The notes: generated from the letters alone by a model not told the origin. A stretch of 64,000 nt of DNA from Gigaspora rosea (GCA_003550325.1 QKWP01000443.1:67763-131762); one strand, 5' to 3'; numbered from the stretch's first letter, positions 47,088 through 59,618 are shown. Program-made: numbers and translations.

Positions 47088-47389
47088 GTAAGCGAATTGC
47101 GATTTTGTTATGTTTTTTAGAATTAATTTTTTTGAGAATAATATGATGTGAATTTTAGATTCGTGAACATTGAAATCAATACAAAGAAGGGTTTCAATAT
47201 TTCTATGAAGGGGCAAAAGATACAGAGTTATGATCATAGCATAGCATTGTAATCTTAGATGTCGTTGGATTTGTTACATATGATGTAATAATTGAATTTT
47301 TATTTTAATAAAATTCATGATTTCGATTTATTTGTATGGTATTTTAATATAATCCTTTATTATAAAAAAAAAAAAAAATTAAAATTTTA

Positions 47390-48250
47390 CAAATATGTAA
47401 TGCAAATTATGAAGCCATAGATCTAAAAACTATTAATTTGGCTAAATTGTGAAACCGAGATCCAAAAGTGCAAAAATCTTTGATTACCGTTACCAGAACG
47501 ACATGATCTGTGAATTATGAAAACTGAATTGATAATATTATTATACGAATAACATGAATTATATAAAAACACCTAAAATTAATATCTGAACGATGTAACC
47601 ATAAATGTGTAAGATTAATAAAATTATTAGCATAAACTTGAAAATCAAGAAAATTCATAATTTAGACTTAACGGAAATCCGAGACATAATAGAGTAACTA
47701 TCTAAATAGAAAGAAAATTTTACGATTAATAAAAAATCTGCCCGCTTTAATAATTTAATTGTAAAAAAGATTGAACTTAATAATGCATCAATTGAACTTT
47801 ATGAATGATGAAATCCATATTTAATTAAGTTATCTCCTTCAAGTCAAGAAACTCAAGGCTTAGGATTTTCAGGCATCTAACTTATAGATCAGTGAAAATT
47901 TAAAAATCGAACAAACTGATCAAATGAGTTATTTTGATGAACAGAATGGAGGGACAGACCTTTTTTGAAATTTTCACGCCATGAATCTTCAGAAATATCT
48001 TAATTCTAAAGAACCACCTGAGAACTTGTGAATTGTAAAATCCAGATTTAATGAAGCTATGCAACCAAATGCGTCCAGAAACATGCTATGAAGCCACTCG
48101 AATATCCCTGCTTATCCAAGTGATGAAATATGACAAGTTTAAAGCTTGGTATAAGAATGATTAAATTGATTTATGATGTAAAAATCAATATCTAATAAAG
48201 CTATAGCTATATACCTGAACGTGAGTTGCGAAAACCATTGTGTAATAAAT
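47390..48250 (+). repeat. Degenerate ~45-bp minisatellite
   Basis: Variants of GTGAATTGTnAAATCC followed by AGATTTAATAAAGCTATC and a C-rich CCnnAACGT link recur through this stretch and its duplicate at 51,180-52,080. Units are too diverged for a firm count by eye. Confidence 0.5.
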
Positions 48251-49396
48251 CGATCCTCCCGAATTGTGATTGTGGAACTAAGTGCAAAATCAGAGACTTC
48301 ATAAAGGTCCTGTTGTTGTCTTTAAATTCGATCTCTTGATCATGCGAGCCTATAAACAATAGAAGACTTGTTTTGTCAACGATAAAGAAACAATAATATA
48401 AACTAATTTAAATTAAACAAGTATTTCCACCCCTTGTAAATTATAATTATTGTTATGAAATTATAACGATATTGCGATGTGCGATCCAAATATCCGACTT
48501 AAAAATTGAGTAATGTAATATGACACTTCATTTTTGCTGCTCGTGATCAAAGGGTGTGGAAATATCAAAAACCGGGTGTTAAAAAATTACTCATTTTGTC
48601 TTATTAGCGAACGCCTTTAAGCGATCGTTCAGCTTATAAGTTGTACTTATAATAAAGTTTGAAGCGCATTTTGTTTTCTACTTTGACTAACAAAACTAAG
48701 TTGAAATCGAAGTATTTGGAAGATCTGTAAAATATAATTCGCACGTACTTCATACGTACGTACGTACATTGTTTAAAAAATATCAATCGATTGTCACTAA
48801 AATTTTATCATATGATTTTCTAAATTACACAAATCTACGAATTTAAAATTTTCTTTAAAACCTTCGTAAAAAGGATGCTACGCTTCTTAAAACAAACTTA
48901 TTGCCGAGGTTTCTACGAATCGAACGGTATGAAAAATATAAAAGAACTTCTTCCTATAAAGCACCATGCTCTTGAACATTGGCAATTACCTATATTCGTC
49001 ACATTCTTTTCAAGTTCGCAAATTCGTGACAAAAAAAGTGCTTCAGTAGATGCATCTGGACGAGAGCTTTCAGCAAAATGAAAATTTGAAAGGCTGGTAC
49101 ATTATTGAAGTAGTCGAAAAAATCAAGGAAAACTGTTGAAATAGATCGCTCATTAATTTGATGTAACCGATATACCCCCATATAGCGCTTATATACCTGT
49201 AATAACTATATATGATAAATAGGAAAATTCGCTTCTAAGTGAAGTTCTTGGGTCAGATATCGATTATTTTGGTTATTTATACATGGTGAATATAAACGTT
49301 CTTACGAAGCGAAAAAATGGCTTCTGTGGTGATTACTTTAAAGTGTATAAATAAAGTTATTGATTTACATTAGCCAATCAGATAAGGATGTTAATC
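48251..49396. other. Spacer between the two D copies
   Basis: A short open frame at 48,875-49,081 (MLRFLKQTYCRGFYESNG...) has no recognised relatives. A CGTACGTACGTACATT run sits near 48,755. I see no other structure. Confidence 0.35.
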
Positions 49397-49517
49397 GGTC
49401 CCGCAGTAATTGTCAGCCGACTTTATCGTTATCAATTTTGATGGGACGATTAGGAACCGAACATTGTGGAGAATTTAGCTAATCGGTCCCATTTCAATTG
49501 CCAATTATTGCGGGACC
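49397..49517. repeat. MITE, 121 bp, at the left edge of D copy 2
   Basis: The ends are GGTCCCGCAGTAATTG and, reversed, GGTCCCGCAATAATTG. Homology to D copy 1 begins immediately after it, so it marks the duplication boundary. No target duplication was identified. Confidence 0.7.
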
Positions 49518-52090
49518 TCTGGTGCTCTAACTTCACAACATGGAAACAACTCTTGTTTATGTTGCTGACCTAATCACAGAATTACTGGGTAAGTCTTAAA
49601 ATTCGGGGCGCTTTAACTTAGTTATTAAGGTTTGCTGGTTCTGAAGTAAAAGCTGATTATGTATCTTTTACGTTGTATAAAGAAATGGAGCAATTTTTGC
49701 TTGTTTATTTTACAAAGTGAAAGCAGCTCTTGATTACTAGGCGGCACTGATTGAGAGATTACTGGGTCTCGTTTTCACAATTCGCGAAGTTCAAGAAATC
49801 TCTGTTTTTCTACATTTCGAATTGCTTTAGTGGGTTGCTTTATTATTTCTTGACATCTCTTTTACTTCAGAATATTTTGTTGGGTGGCTTTGATTACTAT
49901 TTTATTGTGTTTATTTTTTTTGATCAATTAATAATTCCTTCGTTTTTTTTTCGTAGCTTTAGCTTGTTGAAAAGTGGAATAAGTCTGACAGTAAAGATTG
50001 AGATCTGGTGATAAACGGAAGTTTGTAACCGGAACAAACGATAAGTACCAGTTTCATTTTCTTACCCTGAATTTCTTTTTTTTTTTTTTTCTCAACGGAA
50101 ACTAATATTTCTAGATTTTTTTTTTTGTTATAGTGTGAACCGGGAATTTTTACAATATTTGAATCTGGATGAAAAACTGAAAACGGTGAATACTAGATTC
50201 TTATTCTTTCATTCATGTTTTTTTTTCAGGAGGAATTAATCCTTTCTTCTCTTTTGTAGATTTTCGTTGTAACTCGAACCGGAACAAACGATAAGTACCA
50301 GTTTCATTTTCTTATCCTGAATTTCTTCTTCTTTTTTTTTTTTTTCTCAATGGAAACTAATATTTCTAGATTTTTTTTGTTATAGCGTGAACCGGGAACT
50401 TTGCAATCGAATCTGGATGAAAAACTGAAAACGGTGAATACTAGATTCTTATTCTTTCACTCATGTTTTTTTTTCAATCCTTCTCTTTTGTAGATTTTCG
50501 TTGTAATTCGAACTGTAATTCTGACAATATGTTTAAGAATTGGACGAAAACGGAAATTATCAAATGATAAGTGCCATATTGCTTTTCTTATTCCTTTATT
50601 ATGGGCTTGCTTTTTTATTCTGATAAGAACTATTTTTCTGTAGGTCTTTGTTGTAATGCGAACTGTGAACATTTGATGGTGGATTCGAATACGAGTGGGG
50701 TACTAAAAGCGATCTTACGATGTGAATATTAGTTCTACGTTCTCTTATTTTTGGGTGATTCAAATAAAAACTAATTTGGTTTGTTTTTATAAGTCATTTT
50801 TTTGTTAGAACACGAAATGGGCACTTTTGGACTTAGACAAAGGCTTCGAACAATGTAAGCGAATTGCGATTTGTTATGTTTTTTGGAATTAATTTTTTTG
50901 AGAATAACATTATGTGAATTTTAGATTCGTGAACATTGAAATCAATACAAAAAAAAGTTTTTCAATATTTCTAAAGATACAGAGTTATGATCATAACGTA
51001 GTCATTGAGATCTTACGATGTTGTTGGATTTGTTTCGAGGGTAGTGTAGTTTCCATGATACGTTTACGGATGTAATAGTTGAATTTTTATTTTAATAAAA
51101 AAATAAAATTACTTTCATGATTCAATTATTGTATAGTATTTTAATATAATCCTTTATTATAAAAAAGGAAGGTAAAATTTACAAATATGTGATGCAAATT
51201 ATGAAACCATAGATCTAAAAGCTATTAATTTGACTCTAAATTGTGAAATCTCGGACCCAAAAAGCTCAGTAAATTGCAAATTTTTGTAAAGATGATCTCC
51301 CGAATGGTGCAAATTACGAAAAATCCGATCTGATTACTGTTACCTGAACGATGTAATTATGAAAAACTAAATTGATAATATTATAATACGAATAACATGA
51401 AATATAAAACACTAAATTTAATATCTGAATGATGTAATTGTAAAAGCCCAAGATTAATAAAGTTATCAGCATAAACTTGAAAATCGAGAAAATTTCATAC
51501 GTAATTTAGACTTAACGTCAACCGCAAGAAATCCGAGATTTAGTAGAGCAGCCCATCAAAGCTATCTAGAGTAGAAAATCCGTGATTCAGCAATCCAAAC
51601 AATCTTTGTTTTGAAAACTTGAAACCTAGTAAAGTTATCTGCCCAAACGTGAATCAAGAAAATTTAACGCTTAATAAAATCTACCCGCTTTACTAATTTA
51701 ATTGTAAAAAGCTTGAATTTAATAATGCACTAATTAAACTTATGAACGTTAAATCTAGATTTAACTAAACTATCTCCTTCAAATCATGAAACCCAAGGCT
51801 TAGGTCTTTCAGGCACCTAATTCAATAGATCAATGAAATTTTTAAAAAGTTAAAAAATCGAATAAACCGATCAAATGAGATATTTTGATACATTTCACTC
51901 TATGAATCTCAGAAATATCTTAATTCCAAAAGAACCGCTTGAGAGCTTGAATTATAAAATCCAGATTTGAAGAAGATATGCATCCAAACGCGAATTGCAG
52001 AGAACCAAAAACTACCTACCCAACATTGTAAAAATCCAGAAGCATGCTGTAAAGCGCACCCCGAATGGTTTAATTGTGTAAATATGAATA
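49518..52090 (+). repeat. Segmental duplication D, copy 2
   Basis: It is the direct repeat of copy 1, with modules recognisable at about 49,957 (TTAGCTTGTTGAAAAGTGG), 50,135, 50,497, 50,645 and 50,815, followed by the worn ~45-bp repeat. It lacks the ~120-bp tandem expansion of copy 1 and instead has a ~250-bp tandem duplication in the middle. Module 2 carries GTGAA where copy 1 has GCGAA. Confidence 0.7.
50031..50480 (+). repeat. ~250-bp tandem duplication within D copy 2
   Basis: GGAACAAACGATAAGTACCA starts at about 50,031 and again at about 50,281, and both are followed by the same intron-like and module 2 sequence. The junction fuses module 3's start (GTAACTCGAAC) to the repeat, so one module is chimeric. 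Confidence 0.8.
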
Positions 52091-52504
52091 CTAGCAAAAG
52101 CTAGTCACCTCAGTTGTGAACATGTTTTTGAAGCTTAAATATACATTTATATTATCGCTATTATCTAGATATGGGTTTGAAATTCGAGATTGATATAACC
52201 CGTCCCAGATGCACTCCTTGAATGTGTGCTAAAGTTAATGACACATTAATCAGCCAAAGTAATTCACAAACATTAATTACACTGTAATTTTATCTAATAA
52301 TTCAAGTTCTAATTACAATAATAGAATTAAACGTTTTAATAAAAACAAAATGCCATTTTTCATTTTGAAAAAGTATATTCTTTTTGTTTCTTCATAACCT
52401 TCAGTCTATAGTGTTAATTTATTTAATAATATGCTGTAATATAAACAAATGGTTAAAAGAATAATGAATCAAATTTCTCTAAATATGTATACTTTTTATA
52501 TATA

Positions 52505-52779
52505 TACCGTATTTATCGACATATGTACTGTTAGCAGTTTCAAAGGTCAATTTTTGATTTATACCCGGGTATTATGCCTGTAAGATGTATCCCACAGCAG
52601 CTTAAGGATCAACCTTTAAATTCTATATATTTTGACCAATCTAATAAGAGTACAGAGAAAATACCGACATATGTACATATGTACCCACATTAATACAGTA
52701 TACCCCCCTGATCCAAGTCCCCGGGTACTAAAACGAACAAGGGAAATACCCCGGGTACATATGGCGGATAAATACGGTA
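52505..52779. repeat. Tc1/mariner-like MITE, 275 bp, TA target
   Basis: It begins TACCGTATTTATCGACATATG and ends with the reverse complement of TACCGTATTTATCCGCCATATG, flanked by TA on both sides. CCCGGGTA words are mirrored in the subterminal zones. Confidence 0.7.
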
Positions 52780-53104
52780 TATTGCAAGTTTATTGGCATA
52801 AATTTGCGCTTCTTCATTCATAATATCTAATAAAACATCCTGAGAATCTTGTTTGAAAAGCATAATTTTCAAGAGTTATTAGTTAATTATAATATATCCT
52901 TTACTTTTTTAAATAAATGTTTACCATATGTTAAAGTTCTTGATTTATCATTTAGTGAAGAGAATGCATCTATTAAAAGATAAAATTTCATAATTAGTTG
53001 TAAAACATTACCAGCTGCAACCATTTACTTTAAATCATATAAAATTTATAAATCAATTCTCGTAACATAAATTTAAACTTTTATCAAAATCTGATCTAGC
53101 CGAG

Positions 53105-54398
53105 TTATGAGAACCAAAAATTTAATTTTAGTTTTATACCTAAATTTATTTTATTGATTGAATTTAATGCAGTTTTAATCAAAGAATTTAAAGGGCGACT
53201 TGTATATATCGCTTGATGTTGTTGTTCACTAATTATTTGGATATGTGAAATCTCAGGAAACTTGAATGACTTTTCGAATTTGTAATTAATATCATTTAGT
53301 AATTCATCTGAGTTGGTCTTTTTGATGGATCTGCATTCCAACATTTTACCATTAACTCCGCAAATTTTGATGGTGTATTAGTTAAAATTTCTGGACGAAG
53401 AAGACCTTTGATAATATTTAAGATCAGACATGAATTATGCTCATGATAAAAGAATGGTTTACAGTCATTTCCCAGATAATTATTCCTAAACTATATAGCT
53501 GTAGTAAATTTTTTTCTTTAAATACTTCTGTCGCAATATATGGAATAACACCAAATATTTCATATTCTGTTCACATGCTAGCTTACTAATTCCGAAATCA
53601 CAAATAGCTATCTCATGATTAATTTTAACAATCTCAATGAATAATTCCTTTTTTATGTATCTTCTTAAGCCCATGTGTTATGTCCTTTAACATATTCAAT
53701 TTTCCTAACCAAGATAAATCATTAGTATTTTTCATCAGAAATTGACGCAAATCTCCATTTTTTATAAATTGTTATAATCATAAGGTTGTTGGTTTGCGAA
53801 TCTTGCGTAATACAAAAGATTTATTAAAATATTCATCATCATTTCTAACAGATTTTATACATCTATAGTAAATTTTTAACTAAACCAAAAGATTGCGTAT
53901 AAGCAATATTAGTATCGAAAAATTAATATTCACTTCTCGACTTATAACTATTTATGATTTAATATACTAACCTCATTCAAGAAATTGGAACCAAAATGCT
54001 TAGAATAATTAAGACTTTTAAGAACGACAGTACAGTTTTTATGTCTATAAATCTCTGTTTCTTTGAATACCAAGAAGTAATTGGACCATCTTTCCAAGTT
54101 GCTTTATATATTTTACTAAATCCTCCTTCAGAAAGATATTTAATATTAGTAAATTGTTCATATGGAACATATTCTAATCTTTTATTTCTGCTACTAGCAC
54201 GTGGTGCAGTAAATGTTTCTTTAACAAATTTGTCAATAAATTTATTACCGCTCGATGATAATTGAAGTGATAGCTCACAGTACACACAATGTGAAGAAAT
54301 GGTATCTTTATAACGTCGTCTAAAGCTACATTTACGCATTTTTTGGTCAAATTATTAATGCGTTTTTGCTTAGTAGAGTTATTGAAATCAACAAACAT
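53105..54398 (-). pseudogene. Protein kinase pseudogene (AM-fungal TKL-like expansion)
   Basis: The first exon (54,398-53,972) starts MFVDFNNSTKQKRINNLTKK. It shifts frame near 54,340 and continues HCVYCELSL (zinc-ribbon-like cysteines), YEQFTNIKYLSEGGFSKIYK (glycine loop), ATWKDGP and, after a second frameshift, VVLKSLN with the ATP-binding Lys. The next block (about 53,890-53,480) gives FIKNGDLRQFL, KLNMLKDITHGLKKIHKKG and IIH, where the catalytic HRD loop is destroyed by stops, then AICDFGISKLA with the metal-binding DFG. A PYIATEVF segment follows in the frame of the usual YIAPEV. The last block (53,345-53,105) has QAIYTSRPLNSLI, a tail I associate with these kinases. It would have been a cytosolic Ser/Thr/Tyr kinase; this copy cannot be active. 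Confidence 0.8.
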
Positions 54399-54399
54399 T

Positions 54400-55822
54400 A
54401 TATCAAATTATCATGAATAATCTTTTTATATTATATATATAATCATTTTCCGAATTTTCAATTACTTTTTTATAGAAACTGTATTCATAGAAAAAAATTG
54501 CTACCTGAGTGTTACTAAAATATCTGGGTCATTCTGGTAAATTATTTAGAATTTTGTTGGAATTTCAATCCGAATACAATGTATTTTACATAGCTATGGA
54601 ATTTTCCTATTAAGTAATTTCATTTGTTGGCGTAAACCCTATCAAGACAGTATGTAAATCGATTTTTTCCGGTGTTACGATCGGTGGGAGAGCTTTGTAG
54701 GGGTTTGAATCAATTTAGCTTCCTAACAACCGTTCTTTCCTTCATAAACTGAAACTATACCCTTATATATCTTTAATTCGTATGGGGGTTTTAATCCCTT
54801 GTTTGGGGTTTCAATCCCTCGCTTGGGGTTTCAATCACCTATCTATGTCACGGACTATACCAAAATAAGAAATAGAATAATGATAAGAATAATATGACAA
54901 TAACTAAAATTAAATTTTGGGCATGACATCGTGGGATATTTCATATACTTATCTCAAAATCGGCAAAATAGATACGTTTTTACTATCAAAGAAAGTGATC
55001 AAAAAATTGCTTCAACGAACGTGCTATTAATTTTTTTCTAAAAGTAGTTAGTTTAAAAATTTTAAGTAATCAAAAATTTCTAACTATTACATTAGTAGGA
55101 GCTTTCTCTTTTTGTTTTGCTATATATTCTAGCTAAAAGATGTGCGTGCGTTATGAATTGGCCTAAATAACCAAAATTTGAAACAGTAATGGTATAAAGA
55201 AGGTTTTATTTATATTTTATATAAAGTTTTATTATAAATTTTTGTGATGGTTTTAATGCTAGATAGAGCTTTTTAAGACTTGGCTTTTGTTATCGTTAGA
55301 TGTTTTAATCAAAAAAGTTATGTGTTTGTTTAATTGTGTAAATTATACTATGTGTAAAGTTTATTTGGAAGTTTTTATGATAGTTTTAATGCAGAATCTT
55401 TTTAAGATCGGTTGAAGAATTGCCAGGGATATCAGGATCTTAATGGGAGCAAAAATACAAATAATACATAAAAAATCTGTACTATTATAATATCTTATAT
55501 AGATTTGATTACTTAGTATATGAAATACCCCAATGATAATGTCAATTACGACACAGGATCAGGTGAAAACAAACTGCCGGCTTTTTCAAAAAATCGTCCA
55601 TAACTCAAAATTTCGATTATAAAATCACCTGTACATTAACAAAAAAAATTCCTTGTAAAGTTTTGCTATATATAAGCTTCCTCTAACCCTAACCCGAACC
55701 CTTACCCATTGACGATCTGCGGTTTAAATTGCCCAATGGAATTTTAGCACATATCATCACGTGTCAGTGAAAATTTTATGCCGTTACTCTGTATAATATC
55801 AAAAATTTCATCCCACACATAC
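54400..55822. other. Intergenic region with a small triplet of 22-bp repeats
   Basis: Around 54,780-54,840 the phrase TTGGGGTTTCAATCCCT occurs in three loose tandem copies. From 55,685 there is a short CTAACCCTAACCCGAACCC run. No gene is supported elsewhere in the stretch. Confidence 0.45.
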
Positions 55823-57136
55823 TCATTGAATTTGGTTAGGTGGTTGTCAAGAAATCACCGCTAATTTTTAAAAACGCTTAAAATATCTTGGAAAAATACT
55901 AAAATCGCGTAAATTTTTCCTTCTTTGAAATTTAAACAAAGATTTCTAGACACCCAACTATCCAAATTCGATAAATTTTTTTATTTTAATTCTGTGGATA
56001 TATAAAATTAAAATAAAAAAATTGAGCGAATTAGAATAGCTAGTTTTCGAGAAATATTCATTAAAGTTAAAAAAATTTGGCGGCAGTTTTTTTAAAGACA
56101 TCTAAACTTTGAACGAAGATAACTCAGCACTTACCTTATCAAATTTGATCTTTTTTTTTTTTTTATTTTAGTTCTATGAATTTATGAAATTAAAATAAAA
56201 AAATTGATTGAATTTGATCAGATAAGTGCTGAGTTATCTTCGTTCAAAGTTTAGATGTCTTTAAAAAAAGCTGGGGCCAAATTTTTTTGACTTTTAATGA
56301 ATATATCTACAACTAGCTATTTAATTCACTTTAAGTTTTTTTTTATTTAATTCTAAATGTCCATGGAATTAAAATATAAAAAATTCCATTGAATTTGGAT
56401 AGTTGGGTGTTGAGAAATCTTTGTTTAAAAATTTTTTAAAAAATTTTAAGAAAAAGAAACGTTGCGATAAATTTTTCATTACAACTTTAAACGAAGATTT
56501 CTCGACACCCAATTATCCGAATTCGATGAAAATTTTTTATTTTAATTCTGTGGATCCGTAGAATTAAATAAAAAAATTTAGGCGAATTAGAATAGCTAGG
56601 TGTCGAGAAATATTCATTAAAAGTCAAATGAAATTTGGTCGTAGCCTTTTTTTTTAAAGACATCTAAACTTTGAATTAAGATAACTCATCGCTTACCTAA
56701 TCAAATTCGATCAAAGTTTTTTTTATTTTGATTCCATAAATTTATAGGACTAAAATAAATAAAAAAATCGATCGAATTTGATTAGGTAAATGCTGAGCTA
56801 TCTGCGTTCAAAGTTTTGATGCCTTTAAAAAAAGCTGTGGCCAAATTTTTTTTAACTTTTAATGAATATTTCTCTACAATTAACTATTCTAATTCGCTCA
56901 ATTTTTTTTTTATTTTAAGTTTATGGATCCACAGAATTTAAATAAAAAAAATTGAATTTGGATAGTTGGGTGTCAAGAAATCTTTGTTTAAATTTGAAAA
57001 ATTCAGCGATTTTAGTATTTTTATAAGATTTTAAACGTTTTTAAAAAGTTTAGCGGACAACCACTTGACCAAATTCAATGAACTTTTTTTTATTTTAATT
57101 CTATAAAATCTAAGAATTAAAATAAAAATTTTTTTA
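55823..57136. repeat. Alternating palindrome array: seven ~45-bp palindromes every ~180 bp
   Basis: Palindromes of the form TTTTATTTTAATTC...GAATTAAAATAAAA lie at about 55,975, 56,151, 56,335, 56,531, 56,717, 56,901 and 57,084. The spacers between them come in mirrored pairs: one type contains GACATCTAAACTTTGAACG, the other GATTTCTCGACACCCAA, and orientation flips at each palindrome. The outermost ends (CATTGAATTTGGT and its reverse complement) also match. The whole is effectively two adjacent copies of a large hairpin unit. It has no coding capacity. Confidence 0.85.
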
Positions 57137-57249
57137 TCTATTTCATTAAGTAGGTATTGAGAAAACATGCTAGAAGTATTAACAAACCTTCGAATTTATT
57201 AATAGGATCTTCAAATATGTATGATATTTTTGATGGCGATACTGGGGTA

Positions 57250-57950
57250 GTCCGTGCCGCAAATCTTACGTTTTTGATACTCCTGCACTTACTTTTTTGA
57301 TACTCCTAAATGTACCCAAAAAATTTTATTACTTTTTCAAGACACGGAGATTTTAAAAAAGTCACGTGATCGCCGCGATTAAAATCGACCAATGGAATTG
57401 CAGGTAAGATTCTAATAAAAGGCTTAAAATTTTTTTAATCGGAACTAATTTTTTTATTATGCCATTATTATTTGAATTTCTAATAAGAGTTATAGAGAAG
57501 AAAATTACCATTCCGATAGTAGTAAACCCATCAAAATTGGCTTAGTGTATTACGAGATATGAGTAAAAAAACTTTCGCGATTTTTTAAAGTTTTTTACTT
57601 TAAAAATTCGTGAAAGTTTTTTTACTCATATCTCGTAATACACTAAAGCCAATTTTGATGGGTTTACTACTGTCGAAATGGTAATTTTCTTCTTTACAAC
57701 TCTTATTAAAAATTCAAATAATAATGACATAATAAAAAAATTAGTTCCAATTAAAAAAAACTTTAAGCCTTTTATTAGAATCCTACCTGCAATTCCATTG
57801 GTCGATTTTAATCGCGGCAGTCACGTGACTTTTTTAAAATCGCCGTGTCTCAAAAAAGTAATAAAATTTTTGGAGTACATTTAAGAGTATCAAAAAAGTA
57901 AAGTTATCAAAAAAGTAAGTGCAGGAGTATCAAAAACGTAAGATTTGTGT
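57250..57950. repeat. Foldback family F, copy 3 (younger, complete)
   Basis: The arms of about 350 bp begin near CAAATCTTACGTTTTTGATA and meet around 57,600 at AAAGTTTTTTTACTC. They include GTCACGTGA, CGCGATTAAAATCGACCAAT and CCAATTTTGATGGGTTTACT. The arms differ at few positions. CpG sites are mostly intact, unlike copies 1 and 2. No target duplication was defined. Confidence 0.85.
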
Positions 57951-59053
57951 CTGTGCCCATAGACCATTACGCCACATTTTGTAATCACTTGATTCTGCTA
58001 ATTTTTTTGTTTCGGAAACCTTGCCGGAGGTGTAACATATTCTATACCATTCAGTTTTCCTTTTAAGTAATTTCATTTATTACCGCTCCAAATATACTTA
58101 CAAGATTTTCTCAGAGAAGCCTTTTAAGTTAGTTATGAATGAAATTATTTATATAATTTTCTTTTTTTAGTCAAAAAACTCAGGTTGATCTGAACTAGTG
58201 ATGTGCCATTTATTACAGGTAGGACTGTCCCAAATACGAAAATAATTCTGATATGATTACATATGATTGTCAACCAATTAATTATATTGTAAATTTTAGC
58301 AAATTAGCCAATCATCTTGAGGAAAAAAAGTTGGGGATTCAAAAGGACTCAAAAGATATGTTATGAAGCGAAGTGAAAGCATCAATTCATCCGTTAAATT
58401 TGCTAAAAAGTTGAGCTACCCGAGCTGTTTGAAAAGAGTATTGTAAAATGTATAAAAAATCATTTGGCAATTGTGTAACAATTAGATATCATTTTCAAAT
58501 TTAGGGTCATATAAAGCCAGGTGCGTTCCCATAATAGAAAGCCAATCAAATCGTAAAATTTGATCTTTACAAATCAGTCTGACAAGACAAAAACACCCTA
58601 GAAGAAAAGTGGTACAGGTGGTGGTATGCGTTGGTGTCAGGAATGCTCGAAATGGCACAAATCTTGTAGCACATGCAGGAATGTTTTACAGAATGGCACG
58701 GTAAAAATGGTATGGACATTGCGGCAAAGAGTGGCACATAATATCACGTCATATGAAATGGCACATTCAGATGACACATATGTGTACATTATATATGTAT
58801 TTGCTCGTAATACGTGTTGGCTCATTTCGTGGAGAGCAAAAGATCAGTAAAGGATTTTTTTTAAAAAAAGAGCGATATCTCATGATTTCACTAATGAAGC
58901 TTCACTGTGTGTCTTAATAAAACAAATTTCTTACAAAATTTTGCTTCATATGCAGTTAGCTTGTTCATCTTATATTAATTACTTATATAAATTTATGGTT
59001 TAATAGTTAATCCACATCGTTATTGCGGTGGCACATGAATTTATGTTCATTAG
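57951..59053. other. Intergenic region, no gene seen
   Basis: TGGCAC words recur loosely from 58,650 to 58,770. The short open frame at 58,626-58,850 shows no known domain. Nothing else was recognised. Confidence 0.4.
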
Positions 59054-59193
59054 TAGTGTTCCTCATGGGCCGGGTTGGGCCGGGTTTTAGCAAAAACCCG
59101 AATTCGACCCGGAAAACCAATTCGGGTCCAAGTATAAACCCGTACCTGAATATTTGATACCCGACCCGAACCGGAACCGGTATAAGTATAAGT

Positions 59194-59436
59194 TAGGGTA
59201 TCAGGATTATGCGATGCGAAATTATACGCATAATTAACCATTTTTTCGCATCGCATATGCTTCGCATAATTGAACAAAAAAGGCATAATGATTATGTGGG
59301 TGGATTGTAATTGGCAGATAGGTGTGTCAAAAATCGCCTAGCTAACGACGTAGAAAATCAATGAACTTAAAATTGACCTCGATCGCATCGCATCGCATAA
59401 TTTACCCTAACGCATCGCATAATCCTGGACACCCTA
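59194..59436. mobile_element. Nested hAT-type MITE, 243 bp, perfect 8-bp target duplication
   Basis: GTATAAGT flanks it exactly (59,186-59,193 and 59,437-59,444). The ends are TAGGGTATCAGGATTATGCG and, reversed, TAGGGTGTCCAGGATTATGCG. GCATCGCAT words repeat inside. It inserted into the GC-rich left end of the 1.9-kb element. Confidence 0.9.
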
Positions 59437-59586
59437 GTATAAGTATACCTTACTCACGTGAAAATAAAGCATTTTAAAAAAATTTACTAAGCAAAATGCA
59501 TTACTAAAGAACCCGTGACAGGAGAACCTGGTAGAATAAAGCCCTCTCGAAAATAATTTACCAACAAAAGCCAAACTCGGGTTTTG

Positions 59587-59589
<3 letters not shown>

Positions 59590-59618
<29 letters not shown>
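59590..59618 (+). repeat. (AAT)n microsatellite
   Basis: About nine perfect AAT triplets. Confidence 0.95.

Larger units (their letters stand above)
45480..48250 (+). repeat. Segmental duplication D, copy 1
   Basis: From GCTCTAACTTCACAACATGG (about 45,965) to about 48,110 this is repeated in direct orientation at 49,518-52,090, with scattered indels. The first part is expanded by ~120-bp tandem copies. The middle holds five exon-like modules. The last 850 bp is a worn ~45-bp repeat. No long ORF exists, so it may be a non-coding or multi-small-exon locus, or an unclassified element. Confidence 0.7.

Noticed and set aside
48875..49081. A 68-codon ORF between the D copies
   Set aside because: It lacks known motifs, a second copy or splice context, so it is not supported as a gene.
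54780..54840. CRISPR-like GTTTCAATCCCT repeats
   Set aside because: Only three imperfect copies about 22 bp apart with no spacers of constant length, in a eukaryotic context. It is a small tandem repeat.
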